Assembly: GCA_037974965.1 (NCBI GenBank)
Contig: JBBPFI010000003.1
Location: 2,170,001 to 2,234,000, forward strand
Length of the DNA stretch: 64,000 nt
Direction of reading: 5' to 3'
Source: Dacryopinax spathularia
Lineage: Eukaryota > Basidiomycota > Dacrymycetes > Dacrymycetales > Dacrymycetaceae
Numbering within the stretch: position 1 is the first letter of the stretch; the number at the start of each line of letters is the position of its first letter. This document shows, in pieces, positions 33,665-47,185 of this stretch. The notes beneath the pieces were generated by a model. The model saw nothing but the letters and a program-made list of their open reading frames with translations. It made no database searches and was not told where the DNA came from. The position numbers and the translations under genes are program-made.

Positions 33665-36600
33665 GCTATTGTACAATTTCGTCTTGCCATATCCGTAATC
33701 CCAGTCCATCATTTTATCCTGTTCGCGATGTCGCACGATAATGCTAATCCGCTCGCTTCCGCTCAACTCGAGACGCTGAATCATCCATCCAAGCAACAAA
33801 GTCAGCACAAGCTGAATGTCAGACTTGAAGCTGCGACCGTTGCACTTGGACGATCTAAGAGGCAGCTCAGAAAGCTGTCTATCGTCCCCCACTGCCGACC
33901 TACCATATTGCGTTGATCTTCTCCATCGGGCACATAGCGGCAGAGGCGCTCAGCGATGGAGAACCATGCTCGACCTCCATCGTCACCTGACTGCTGAAAC
34001 TCTTGAATGCCAGCGTTGTATGCCGAGTTAAGCAACCACTGCCTCTCCCCGGGAGGGTATATCTGTGGAAAGAGTCGGAACGCCTCATGATTCATACCCG
34101 CTCGCGTTGCTTACATCGTCAAGGTCAGGTCTATTCTGCCACTCGGAGAGCAGGTCGATGGCCTGGTTGAAATAGTGCATGGTTTTCTCGCGATCGCTCG
34201 ATCTACCGCGGGTTAGGAGGATATCGCATAGTGCTCGCAGCCATCCGCAAAACTTCGATTCGGGGAGATTTCCCGCTTCCAGACTCGTTCGCAGAATGGT
34301 CTGGGATGAGTATTCAGAAGAAGTTGGGCCCCGCATGAAGGTTTCTCACCCCCAGAACATCACACAAAACTAATTGTCATGAGAAGCGTAGCATACTACA
34401 CAGAGGCAGAGCACCTACCATCTGCAGGGCAATTTGCATCCTTCCAAAGCACATCTGCAATCATCTCGAAGGCATCCAGATTGCCAGATGGCAGCCTAGC
34501 AGTCTCCTGCATGAAGTCAGTCATGATACCGCTCGTCTCTTCGACAGCAGTCACCTTGATTAGCTGGACAATCGCTTCCCAATGCCCTAGGTAGCTATGC
34601 TGCTCGACCTCGTACACAAGGCATGCTTGGGACATTTTTGCCATTTGCTCCGCCGGGTCGCCTGGAATAACGCTTCGCCGGGCAGAGCTCAATAGTCTTT
34701 TGCAATGCCGAATCCGTTCGAGTGTTGCGCGTCGTAAAGCATCGACTTCTGGACGATCTGCTATATTTCGGACCTCGAAGACTGATAGTTGATTAGTTGA
34801 GTAACAGCAGACATGGAAATGACTCGAACCCTTCCCGGTGGTAACCATGAAGCTCGCGATCGCTCTGTGAATGCTGATACAGTTGTCGTTCTTTCCAGGG
34901 ATGGTTCCTTCACAGGCATCCATGAGCTGTCCCTCATTTAGTTACGCTTTCTAGCCCTTCCAATCGGGCACAGACGAGGATTGAGTGTCGAAACAACTCA
35001 GTGACGTCGTTGTCCTCCCAGTCAATACAACCGCGAACTCCGACATTGTAGATGATGCGCCACATCCACTGTAAGTCATTCGTGATGGTTACCGGTGTGA
35101 TCGTTTGCAGCTTCTCAGCCAGATATTGATGTACTATGCTAGAGTTAGGACAGCGGCCCTCCACGTAAGCACAAAGAAGCTTACAACCCTCCAAATGCCG
35201 GAAAAGAGGGCTGAGCAATGCACAACTGGATGGATCTCAGTACAGGCGCGGTTTCAACAGGCGCGGCAACTTACGGGGGACCGTCTTTCCCATCGAGACG
35301 ATCGACAAGCAGTCGAATAATACATCTGCCGGACATTCAGGTCCACGTTGTGTACAACTCTCAGAGGTCCTCACCGATATAAATCCAGTACCTTGCCCTG
35401 ACCAGGCCGCTCTTCTCGTACTCGAAACACATCAAGCAACGTCTCTAACACAGATTGTGCGATTCGAGACAGCTCGGTCTCTTTGGCCAGCTCGTGCAGT
35501 AAGGGGCCCTGGACATGCTCACAATCCGAGGTGTTGACGAGATTCCTAACGGCAGAAATGGCTGTACGCTTTGTGAGTGCTGGTCATCATCGCTCGGCAG
35601 TTGCCTGGCTGACCATCCTCTTCGCGACCTATTGAGACGCGTGTGAGAAACCAAAAGCGAACGGAGGATACCTCAGCCATCGCACCTTGCCTCACAGCCG
35701 CAATCAAATACAAATACTGGGTTCTCGCTTCTCGGGGAGGGCATAGGTTCGCCAATTCAAAGGTTCGCTCATAGTCGCCAGCGTGATAGAAGGCTAAGGC
35801 AGCCTTTCTAAATGCTTTCGGAAAGCTCACGTTCGAGGTGGAGTTGAATGTATCATGAGTGCAGAGCAAGAAGAAGTTTGCTGCCTTGGTCCATTTTCGA
35901 GCTTGCTGAAGCCGTTGCCCGAGATCTATCAAGATCTGCCAGAAGTCAGATGGCGCTCTTCTGACATGACCGTTAACCGACGCTACCTTCTGACAAGCCA
36001 AGCTTGAGGCTCTGTCAAGTGCAAAGTAGGTGTTTTCGTGGATGTCTACGGTGTCCGTTAGCGAGTCCTTCAGAGAAGTTAAGACGCTCGACTCACAATT
36101 GAGCACGCTGGCAATATGGGAATATGTGGCGTCATCCTCCACTTTGGACTCGCAGTGCTTCATAAGAGTCAACAAGGCCTGACATATTTTATTTGGAACG
36201 TCCTGATCAAGCGAATCCATGCATCGACGCAGAAGTAATCGGATGACAGCAATGAACAATCCGCTACTAAACTCTGTTTCAGGATCAAATTGCTCAGCAA
36301 ATTGGGACTACGCACTCCTCGGCACCGAGAGACTGCATTTCAACACAAACACTACGACTGCTCAGTCCCACTTCTCATTGTTGCAGGAATATGCTACCTG
36401 GCGACGTTCTCCTCACTGATCTCCATCGTTGATGTGATGAGGCGAATTGCTATGAGATATTAGTAGCGAGAAAGGGCAGAAAGGGCGAATAGCATACTGT
36501 CCAATAGATCTTTGTCCGGGGCATTGCAGCGCTTGATTAGAGCCAACTTCAACCAGAGAAGCTGTTGGTGCTCGGCGGAGCCCTTCGCATATTAAACCAC

Positions 36601-38060
36601 AGGTTACAAGAACTGAATACAGCTTATTGACACACCTCCGTCTCGGCCGAAGTTACAAAAAGTAGCTGAATCGCATGCTCCGCGCTCGCGAGATTCCGCG
36701 GCTCAACGTCGGAGGATACCATGAATGCCCGAGCTTCGCAATAATAAGTACTAGTTCGGCATCGGACATTGTGGGAGGGCTTACCCAGGCTCCTGAGCGT
36801 CACTCGCTGTGCACTCATCAGCACAGATTCCGAACAACAAGCTGCTGTTGACCTTGAGATCCCATAGTCCCATGGATGCCCCTTCTATCCGTGATTCAAG
36901 CACAGCAAGTGCAGCCTCCAACCATCTAATCGCATCTAATGCCCGAAGGGCATCGCTGTCACCGGGGTTACCGGTCTTTCCCAACTGCTCGGAGCGATCC
37001 TTCATCATCTTCTTACCGATATTCAGAATCTTCGTGCTCAGAAGTTCGATCTGTGCAATACATCAGATGGGAGCTTCTGCAATTACTTTCACGTCTTTAC
37101 CTCAGAGGTCGGGAGTAGCGCGAGGCTAGTTTCATCTGTCCCAGCATATCTTAGCCCAAACAGCAAATAAACGAGAATGCATTCTGACTCATGCACTGTT
37201 GTAACATATCCCACGCAGCTGAAGAATTTCCGACTTCGGCAGCCTGATAGCGTCGGTCAGCATGAGGGGACCAACCCATGCGAAATGTAAAGGCACAATT
37301 GTCATGCTCTCGCAGTAGTACGTTGTCAGCGCTGCGGCGACCGTGCCAGGTTGCATCCCATCAAGGCCCTTCCGCTCGCGTAATCGTTGTTCGAACTGCA
37401 CAGGACGACATTGGCTCTACGTTCCCCTCCGACACGAGACATGTCACCTGTGCTGCAGACTCAAGGACAGCCTGGGCGCTGTCTAAGTCGTGGACAGCTA
37501 TCCGACGGGGATGAGATGGTGAGCTGTACATGTTTCACTCGACCGAGTAACATACCTGACAAAGCACACGCGGCCTTGCTGGCCAGCTGTATCATCTGCA
37601 CGAGGTCTACAGAAGGCTCGTGGAGTTGGTCCGAAGAACGTCTGAAAGGCCCGGCTCACCATGAGAATCAGGCTGTGACTCCATACCAGCTTCCAAGAGT
37701 GAATAAGCGGCATGTCGGACTAAGGCTCGTCAGTAGTCGCGGTAAGACAAAACTCGCATGACTCACCTCTCGCATAGACAATACGGTGCTCTTCTGCCTC
37801 ATATACGATACTGCGAAAATTGGTTGATGCATTCCACAGTTCAACGCCTTGCATCAGTTCAGCGGTCGTCGAAGATAATGCCACAACAGGAAGGGCACCG
37901 CACCCCTCTCCTCCATGGTCCGAGCCAAGGAGTCCCAATTGGACTGAGCCTTTGCATTGAACTCTTTGAATGCTACTGCGAGACGAATGAGTTCTTCCAG
38001 ATCATTGAGGATTGACGACATCGACAAGCTTGAGTCATTGTCGAGGCGAGGTAGAATCAT
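33635..38060 (-). CDS. SPO22/ZIP4-like meiotic TPR protein
   Basis: Many short exons. I could phase the first twelve: 37904-38060, 37767-37847, 37660-37725, 37556-37606, 37448-37497, 37297-37395, 37197-37243, 37101-37149, 36853-37050, 36785-36806, 36636-36733, 36498-36582. Later exons lie in open blocks at about 35660-36300, 34940-35330, 34400-34920, 34085-34336 and 33640-34095. Family features are an N-terminal helix block (GVELWNASTNFRS), VQMIQLASKAACALS, and TPR-like ALDAIRWLEAALAVLE. There is also the hallmark-like segment FRKAALAFYHAGDYERTFE with QYLYLIAAVRQG. ZIP4/SPO22 scaffolds the synapsis initiation complex and crossover proteins on meiotic chromosomes. The start is uncertain because an upstream exon is possible. 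The family is inferred from motif layout, not by search. Confidence 0.68.
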
Positions 38061-38388
38061 TCCAACAATTCCTAGAACTGATCAGATCAGGCTATATGCG
38101 CATGAATATTCGCACATACTATTCACTCTCTTTACCAGAGCTTCCATCACACACAGAGGAAGAATTTAGGGCTTTTCTTCGAGGTTCTTTTAGGTGTTGC
38201 GGCGCAGTTGTGTTTCGAGGGTAATGGCAAGCGGACGTCCAATCATAAGACAGGTAGACGCGCGGAGACCTGTCCAAACGGTTGTTTCCCTGACTCACGC
38301 AAGCCGGGTCTGAGTCTGCACGATCCACACTTCCAGCGTAACCAGCCTGAATTATCGAGCAGTGTCGCCTATACAGGACAAATTCGAG

Positions 38389-41300
38389 CTACTTCCCTCC
38401 ACCAAGCATCTTCCTGAACTTGTCCTGCCCATCATTTGCCGTGTCCGTCCCATTCACCGATCCTTTGGTGCTCTCGGCCGGATCACTGGCATTTGTCGAT
38501 GTCTGACCCGTGACGAAAGCCACTCGAGGTTTACGACCAGCAGGACCCTTATGGCCCAGCCCAGCTTTTGGTCTCGGTCCAGCTGTTCTCGGTGCGAACA
38601 TCCCCCCAGCCGCAGACGCCGCGGCTGGCCGTGCAGCTTGCGCAGTAGCTTCTTCCAGCACTTCCAACGGTTGACCATTGATGACAACCCGGTCAGCGGC
38701 CAGCACAAGCTTTCCAGCATCCTGGGAAACCGTCAGCACCCACACGAGATGATTTCATGGCACAACATACAGCCACCGTCTCACATTCCACCACCGCCTC
38801 ATCTGTGCCAGTTTTCATGACTACCTTGCGCACGTGGGCCAGCTTCTCCAACGTCTGTTGGATGATGGCTTCCTGCGTTCCAGCAGGGATTTTCCGTAAT
38901 CTGACGCTCCGATCTCGAAGATCTGCTTGTCGACTTTGGCCGGTAGCAGGTGGCTCCCTATGCCGTTTGTGGTCAGCTGCAACTCGTGGCGATCTACGAC
39001 AGTAACGCACCTTTTGGTTGGTGCACGGGAATCAGCCAGAGTGACCGCAAGTCGGCGCTTGCGGAATTCAGTGTTGTTGAGCGAGAGAGCGGCTTCAGCG
39101 CCAGCCTGCATGGGAAGTTCAGAACAAATCCCGACAAGACCAACAATATGCGCACCTCATCCTGGAACTCAACGAAGCCAAACCCTTTGCACAACCCATC
39201 CGGACCCAGTGCTAGGCGTATTTCTTTCACAGCACCCTTCTCTCCGAAGAGCTTCTCCAACTCTTCCTTCTTCACGCCGCGCGCTAAGCCAGCAACGTGT
39301 ACTTCCCGCTTGTCTGCTCCGGCGTCCGTGCGCTGCTTCTTCCGTGTTGGGTCAGAGATGCTGACACTGAGACGGCGGTCTGGCTCCAGCTCTCGGTCAT
39401 TCAGAGAGAGTGCGGCATTTGCAGATTCCTATTTCCAGTCAGCGTATCGTTATACGCAAACTGTAACCACCTACAGGAGAGATGTACTGAACGTAGCAGA
39501 ATCGCCTCGTCGTCTTTATCCGCTTGCTCGGCCAGCGGACGTCGAAGATGGTTCCAAACTGCATGATTTTTGGGTCAGCAGTAGAGAGGATGGAGGACTA
39601 TCAGAACTCACCGGAGAGAACAATTCGCGAATTGCCGCATCATCGTACTTCTCCGGGAAGTTGGTGACAAACAGCGTTGATTTCCAGGCTAAGTTGACGG
39701 CAACTTCCTGCCCATTCACCCGCTTTTTGTCTTTTGTGAGCGCAGCTGGTACGCTATCCTGCAAGTTCATCATCTTATTCGATGCTGTCGTGGCGGAGAG
39801 GAAGAGTCTTACCTGAGTCATGAATTCCACCGTGGCTACGTAATTATCGCCAATTTGGCTCATTTTCACTTCGCGTATGTCACCACACTGCATCCTAGTC
39901 AGCCATGCATAAGTTAGAGGTGCGACCATACATACATCACGGAAGAGCTGCCGCAGATCCTCTTCGATGGCGTCCTGCGGCAGACCGGAAACGAAAACTG
40001 AAGAATTCTCCCGATCACTGCAAGCCTGGATGAGCAAAGGCTGCAGTCGCACGAGGCTACGGGCACTCACCGCTTGAGATGCTGGGGTTGGGAAGGAGCA
40101 GGAGAGGCATCCCCGACATGCGCCTCTGGCTGTGGGCCATTCATGTCCTCAGCACGCGGCTTCTTGGCTGCGGAGCCCTCGCCCTCATCTTCAGCCTTAC
40201 GCTTTTTGCCCGGCTCTGGTTGGGCAGGGGAAGTCTGCTCGACCTCCATTGGTTGAGCTGGGTGTGGGAGGTCCTCTACTCGCTGCAAAGCCTCCTGCTC
40301 AGCCTGCACTTGAGCAGTTTGGATTTGGTAAGCTGCAGCCTCCTGTACAACGCTCAGTTCTGCATAAATGCTATCGAAAGACTAACCTACCTGCTGCCTC
40401 TTTGCTGTCACTTTCTCCATCAACTGCTTTACGCGGATAAGTGCCGCCTCCACATCGTCCACACTCCCAAATCGGTGCTCGAAGTCGATCCATGCGTCGA
40501 AGATGGCTTCGGGCCAGTCAAGCTGATTTCGGGCGGCTGCTTCCTTGTACACTCTGCGAGCACGGTCCGGATCTCGAAGATCTTGCCTGGGAAGATATTC
40601 AGCATCACGCAGGCGCCGAAGATCTGGAGCGCCTTACCAAATGAACTGAGCATATAGGGTCCATGCCAAATACGAATTTGCATAGTGCTTGACGGCACCG
40701 CCCCAGACCTTGCGGGCAGTCTCCATAACCTCCTCGTCCGGTTCCTGCAAGTCCACGTACTGCAAACGGAGTTAGCCCACTGATTATGTCAGCTGCATTA
40801 TGTGACTTACGATGCTGCTCCAGAACTTCTCCAGCCGCAACCGTGGATCCCCACCTTCCATGGAGCGCACCTTCTCGGTCGCAGTCTTGAGCATATTCGC
40901 CAGAGTCTCAAATAGCTGTTCATCCGATTCTTGCAAAACGTTGGATTCGCCGATATGGAGATATCGATATTGCTCACCTGGATTGCCGGCGTTCATGAGC
41001 AGTCGCTTTAGTTGAGCGCCATAGGCGAGGCTGATCTCGACGATGTCGGAGGCGGGTAGGAGGTTGGTAGCCATGGCACCCGCATATACGTCTGCATAAC
41101 GCTTGAGTTAACGCTATTTACGGTAATAGATTGTACCCACCCGGAATTTGCTCCAAATGACCATGTCGTTCCTGGAAAAGAGAGTTAGATCCTTACGGGA
41201 TGGAAAGGGCATTAATCCTACCAGGGCTCGGATGTATGCTGCCCACATATCCCCACTCTCCGGCACAGACCGCATAGCCCGAGAAAATAGCGACATCTCC

Positions 41301-42591
41301 AGTTGTTCATCCGCAGCATGCTCGATCTATCACTGGGGTGAGTATCACCCTCTAGGTAGAAGGTGCGTGAGGACGCACAATGAAGCTGATCAGGCTTGTC
41401 CAGAAGAGCAGCTCCCACTTGGCAGCAGCCACACCTTCCTCCCCTTCTGCTGATCGCCTATTGGCCGCATCTGCGATCGCACGCTCATACAGACATCTCA
41501 CTCGCTCGGTGATTTGCTTCTTCGGGTTCTTCTCCCATCGCAGATATGCGTCGTAAGCAGGAGGACCGTTGACCTAATGACAGATCAGCAGCAGTCGGGT
41601 AATTTTCAGCTGTGGACGCACCAAGGCCGCCTCATACTGCGCCCTCAAACCCCACTGCTTCACCGCCTCCTGCCTCGCCGAAGAAGCCTTGACCATAGTC
41701 TCCTCATACGCCGCCGGCGGCAAATACGTAGTGACGAAATTCGAGTACGCCTCAAACGTCTGATCATTCGCTACCACCCTGCGTCAGTCCTCACATCACC
41801 TCACCAAGCCCAAACCCAAGCCGAAACACTCACAAGCATGCGGCACCTTGAGCCTCTCCAAGAACGCCTCATGCAGCATCTCGACCCTTTCCTGCTTCTC
41901 CCCACCCTCCAACTTCTCGAGCCTGGAGAGCTCCCACTGCATCCATAGATCCCACACTTCTGAGCCGCGCGCCATGTGGCCTTCTGCACGGCTGACGATT
42001 TCTTGCAGCTTTTCGCGGAGGCCGGGTTCGTCGAAGCCGTCTATGGGGAGGCCGTCTTCGGAGAGGGTGATCTCGGATACGGCCATGAGGAAAGTGGCGT
42101 GACGTTTGAGGATCTCAATGGCTGCGACTATGGTCAGCATATACTGGGATCTCCAGACGGAGGGGTACCCATACAGAGATAGTCAGCTTCGGCTTTGACG
42201 AAAAGGTCATGCAATGCAGTAACCGCTTCCGGCTCAGCAATCGAAGTCTCCCTAGTCTTTTCGTCCAAAATCGGCAGCCAAACATCTACCGCAACAATCA
42301 GCCAATCCCAACGCCAGCCAACATCAACCACTTACTCTCCGGCACAGCCAAAAGCGACGTATACATCTCCCTCGCATTCCCCACCTGCCCAGCAAGCGCC
42401 GGCGTAGACTGACACAGGTTCAAGTGCGCAATATGCAAGGACCGATTGAGCGGCGTAGCAGTGATCGCATCGAGCAAGTTGGACAGCGCGACAAAGGCGT
42501 CGGCTTCGCCTGCGTCCATTTGCGTGTCTTCTTCGGAAGGTTGGCCGACGGTGGGGTCGTCTGTTGCGTCCATGGGCTCTGGGTCGGCCAT
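38389..42591 (-). CDS. PRP24: U6 snRNP recycling factor PRP24/SART3
   Basis: Nineteen exons: 42336-42591, 42175-42285, 41834-42127, 41622-41770, 41379-41573, 41222-41326, 41141-41171, 40811-41091, 40638-40759, 40391-40586, 40071-40342, 39936-40017, 39813-39887, 39612-39758, 39475-39558, 39156-39428, 39011-39105, 38777-38957, 38389-38721. They total 3,282 nt (1,093 residues). The N-terminal half is HAT helices (AYDAYLRWEKNPKK, LAWTLYAQFIW, WIDFEHRFGSVDD). A Lys-rich linker (KKRKAEDE, a nuclear signal) and at least three RRMs follow (SVFVSGLPQDAIEEDL; TLFVTNFPEKYDDAAI; VHVAGLARGVKKEELE with GFGFVEF), plus a degenerate fourth. The C terminus DKFRKMLGGGK is the LSM2-8 binding tail. The factor anneals U4 to U6 RNA. 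A 31-nt exon and several splice sites rest on frame alone. Confidence 0.87.
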
Positions 42592-44835
42592 GGTTGACGT
42601 TGTACGGCCAACAACGGTGATTTTGGTTGGCTGTATGCGCGTCGTACTGACGACTCACAGAGGTCGCGCCCTTGACGGAACCTTTTGTGCTGGGCTGGGC
42701 GGTGCATATGATCTCTGCCAACATACTACTGTGCACGTCTGCACAAACCCGATCATTGACAAACAATGACTACGTCGGACAGCTATCTACTTTCTGGTTT
42801 TCGGCTACCACTCGTAATCTTGTCTTTCGTGAAAGTGGCCTCTGCAGTTTCAATCTCCCATTCATCTCGACAATGGTATTCCTCTGCTGATGTCATACCG
42901 GCGCGCGGCAACTCGTCTTGTGCAGAAGTCCAGGTCGCAGCACGACCGCCGAGCTTCGTGAACCCGAAGCAAGCAGCGAGGCGATATGAATGAAGTCTAA
43001 CGCAACAATCCACATTAACATTCTCGCAAACGAAACACCATCCCAGCAGGTATCCCTGACAATCCCAGGGATACCCCCACGAACCCGACCCGAGGTAAAT
43101 ATCGCTTCGCGCAAATTCTGCGGCGACAACCTCTGATAGATCTATCACTCGGCAAGTTAGTTTTAGTACTTCCATCCAGCTAGCTCGCTGGGGGGATTCT
43201 CGTCCTGCCGCGCCTTTACTAACTTTGCAGGGATTCGCCGAGGCTCTGATCTGACCTGGGTGGAGGCACAGAGAGTCAAATTTGGGGCTCAAGCCGGAGA
43301 GGAACGCTGCGTCCTACTGATGCAAGGGATACAGTCACTACTTCCCCGGACGACAACTCGCCCCCACGTCGATCAATCAGACACGAGATATTTCGCATTC
43401 ATTTCTCCGTCATTTCTTGCACTTTCGCGCGCTGGTTCCGTTTGCTCGATCACGATGTTCCTTAATCGGACGTTCGCCGTGACTGCTAAACGCCGCGGAC
43501 TCTGATGCTGAGAGACATCAGACATGGACCCGCTCGTTGTTGGTCCTTAGCGACGAGAGACAGCGAGATGGCTCGATGAGGACAAGAAGGGGTGGGTGAC
43601 GCTGCCAGCGCGTCATTCTACCCTTGTCCGGCGGCAGGGCTCGCGCCTGTGTGAGGCGACATGAGCACGAGGATCCCCTTGCAGAGGCGGCACCGCATCG
43701 ACAGGTCCCGGTGAGAGAGAGGGAGAGAGAAGAGACCATGCCACCATGCAGAGGACACGAGGTCGTATCATCTGATCACAGCCGACTGCTGGTCGTAAAG
43801 GGGCTGTAGGGTTTTCATATATATGATGCGGGTTACATCACGCGTCGCCCAAACAAGGAGAGATAGTCTACTCGATTCCAGAGAGTTTTCTATGGGCGGG
43901 TATGCAGACTGAATTGGAATTCGATCATTGACCCAGGATCTTGGCATGCGGTTGTTGCAAGTCAAACGGGAGCAGTATTGTAACATAACCCGGCTGTTTC
44001 CGTTGTGTGGAGAAGAACTGGAGATAAGCGTCCCTCCAGGGCTGATTCTGGCGCTATTTATTCACATGCGTGTGCCACAACCGTGAAAATGCGGGACGAA
44101 AGACGAATGTCCGAAATGAAGCTCTTGCTCCTGGAATCGTCTTTGTTTCCCACTCCAGCACGACTTTTCGACCCGAACCGACGTTGTAATTGCCAGGAGA
44201 AGGGCATAGAATGGGGATGGAATTGACAATGAAGTCCCACCTGGTGTTCTTCTCAGGGCCAAACCAGCGTGTATGTTTGATCTCTGCAATCTCCGGTGAG
44301 CTCCGCCGACGAGCGAACCGCGTGTGTGTGAGACGGAGGCTGATTGACTTGGGGCACACTGCGGGGATCGTCCGTCCACTTCACAATTCGCCCTTCCCTT
44401 CCTTCTGCCGCAGAACGGCCGGGGGAACGAGAGAAGCCGTTACACGCTCTGTATATATGTCCAACGCACGCATCATCTGCTACCAATCACCATCATTGAT
44501 ATCTCCCCGTTCATCAGCGAACCCTTCTGGCCGCAATACCATATCCAACAAGAACACCAACAACTTGGGAATCACTGCGTCCGTCGGGGTCCTTGATCGC
44601 TCCCTATCCGAATTTGCGCGAACCGCCGGAAATTCGGGCTCGTCCAGGGGCCAAAACACCTCCCCCCCTCCCATCGCCCCAATCTCGCTTCCCCTGATTC
44701 CCATATAACCCAGCCAGCCGGCGGTACTCGCCTCATCCACGCCCTTTCTGACGACGACCCACCGACGTGTATACTCTGTACTCCTCTCTGACCTCAGCTT
44801 GTGCTCACTCCTGCGTCTACACCCCCTCCGCAGCC
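42592..44835. other. 2.2-kb intergenic region between PRP24/SART3 and the PAS gene
   Basis: Divergent promoters are expected here. A 169-codon minus-strand frame (42783-43292) and several shorter ones have no domain or exon chain. Nothing is called. Confidence 0.4.
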
Positions 44836-46249
44836 ATGGAGAAACTCGAGGGTCTTGGATGGAGTATGCACGCATTCTTGTCGTGAAGACATCATCCTCT
44901 AACAGGCGCACTGGTACTCCCATAGTCTCCATCCTCGATGTTGACTACAACCCCAAAGTTCTCTATGTCTCCGACTCACTCCTGTACATCCTTGGTAAGC
45001 ATGCCGGCAGTCCCATACCTCGACCTCTGACCGGCTTTTAGGATGGGCTCCCGAAGAGATGGTAGGCAGGCCCATACTGGACTACATTCATCCGCAGGAA
45101 CACGAGAAGGCCAAAGCCCTCATTATGTGCGTATGCCGGCAGGCGCTTACGCGGTATTGTCGGGTTTCGTGACTAACCACGAGCCATTGTCCTGTCGGCA
45201 CAGCCACGCCATCACCCACGATTCTGTGGCAGCTCTGACCTATCTGACCATGCGGCATAAGGACGGCCATGAGGTCGTCGTGGTCAGCTCGTACAATTGT
45301 GTCTACGATGTAAGGCTTCTCAGGCTACGCCCCGGTTATCTGACAAGGGGACTAACTGCCGTCCGCAGAGGGTCGTTTGTTCTGGTTCGGTCGCCGTGCC
45401 GGGTCAGAAGGCGCGACGTGAGTCTTCGAGAATCCTGCACCGATCCCCTGATAGCTGAATTTGGCAGTTCGGTCGCTCACCGCGAACGAGTTTGTCCCTG
45501 TCACCGACATCCCTCGCGCTCGCTATCAGGCGATGGTGAGCGATTATGTGAACATCCGAATCCTTCCGCTGCTCACTCCACCTCCCCAGCGCTGGGGCAA
45601 GCCCATACACGGCGATCCCCTACCGGCGGCAATGGAGATGGCGAAGAACCCTCCACCTCTGCCGAAGATGGAGAAGCGCACCTGTGTCTTCGTCAACCGC
45701 TTCACCCGAGATAGCACCATCTACCACTGCACGAACGATCTTTTCCTGAACATCGACGAAGTCTACAACCACTCCTTCTTCCACTATGTCCATCCGGACG
45801 ACGACGATAAAGTGCGCGAAATAGTCAACTCGGCCAAGTCCTGGAACCGGCATGGCGATAGCGCGACGGACGGCGGGTTCGAATACTGCGTCTTCCGCCT
45901 TTGTCCTCGTGGCCGCCCTCTCATCACCGAACCTCCCAGACCAACACGGGCTAACAAACGGTCAGTCGGAACCTACTTACCAAACTGAGCGCCGTAACTG
46001 ACCGGATGCATTAGTCGCCGCTCCAAGTCCCCATCCGACGACCGCAGAAAGGGGCATGCCTCAGGAGGACCCGCCTTCACACCAGAGCCCCCTCCGTCCG
46101 AAAGGAGGCGTCTGAATGGTAGTTCTCCAGATCAGAACGGGTCCGACTTCATCCGAGTCGAAGGCGTCTTCTCGGCTGCCTCCGACGGACTCATCATCGT
46201 CCTCCGCGAAGTCGACGGAGAGCCCGTCCCGCCTGTTAGTCTGGTGTAG
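44836..46249 (+). CDS. two-PAS-domain protein
   Basis: Eight exons (44836-44863, 44926-44994, 45042-45126, 45204-45309, 45369-45417, 45468-45535, 45590-45960, 46015-46249) encode 336 residues. The first PAS has LYVSDSLLYILGW, then APEEMVGRPILDYIHPQE and a C-terminal strand LTYLTMRHKDGHEV. The second begins near RTCVFVNRFTRDSTIYHCTN and has HSFFHYVHPDDDDKV. No LOV photoadduct motif (NCRFLQ), zinc finger, kinase or bHLH is seen. A short basic segment (KRRRSKSPSDDRRKG) may be a nuclear signal. PAS proteins sense or dimerise, for example in light or redox regulation. The 54-nt intron at 45536-45589 is in frame and could be retained. The first exon (MEKLEGLGW) is chosen because it joins in phase to ISILDVDYNPK, but another start (MEYARIL, 44860) is possible. 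Confidence 0.72.
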
Positions 46250-47185
46250 TCGTACCCCCTAACAACCTCATACAACTCCTGTATAGGCCGCCATCCACTA
46301 AGGTGGCCGTAGCATGCCGCTGTATACTAGTGTTGACAATGATATCGAACACTCTGTACATGACATGAGCAGGACACAAGCCTGACAAACGAGTACGAAA
46401 CAGCGGGAACTTGGGAGTTCCGCCGAGTGCCACGTTGACACAAACGTAATCGTAATCACACAAGAGCTGTGCCAACCCCCGCCTCCCGCCTCCGCTGAAA
46501 GTGAGGATCGTTGCCCGATATGGAAAGTGACCTTGCTATAACAAGCCCGATTGATCCGCCCGTAGGCGGTGAGTAATTTGACCTCAACCCCTGGTGGTCA
46601 GCGGCCGCAGGCGGACGAACATGTCCGAGACAGAGGGTCGTTTGTCGTCGCTTGTCCAGCAGCGAGCATTTTTCGGCAGCTCCCCACAAATTAAACTATG
46701 AAAGGCGAAATGGCCCCAAGGTAAACCGGTACCCCCAAATCAATGTGCCTCTCTCACTCTTCATGGGCTTTCGACGGCACCGCAACCCGTCCTGACGTCA
46801 GCTTTGACCCGAACATGCCTAACGTAAAAATGTGAAAGAAGGAGCGAGTCCGTTTCCAGCTTCGGGGACTCGGGCCTGATCCCCACAATCGCGATCTGTC
46901 ATATGGCTCTATAAGGCGGGCTGGTGGGAGATTAGGGCTGTTGATCATTGATGCACGGCCTCCGGGACATGTTTTTCACCGACCAACTGCGCGAATGGGA
47001 GGTTCCATGGGCCCAAGTGATCTGAATGATGGCAGCTTTCGGCCGACCGTAAGTGGGCCATGCATGATAAAGACACTGACTGAAGTGCGAGGCCTTCTCA
47101 GAGTGCCTGTGAAAGGCTGTGACTCTGCCAACCCTAAGATGAGCTAGTTAGTCTACAAGGGTGAGACCTAGACTTCAGATGTTCT
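46250..47185. other. intergenic region
   Basis: About 0.9 kb after the PAS gene without supported coding sequence. Confidence 0.4.

Noticed and set aside
42783-43292. 169-codon minus-strand frame in the gap before the PAS gene
   Set aside because: No recognisable family, no splice partner and no start context worth calling.
44480-44932. 150-codon minus-strand frame across the PAS gene start
   Set aside because: Antisense shadow of the leader and first exon of the PAS gene.
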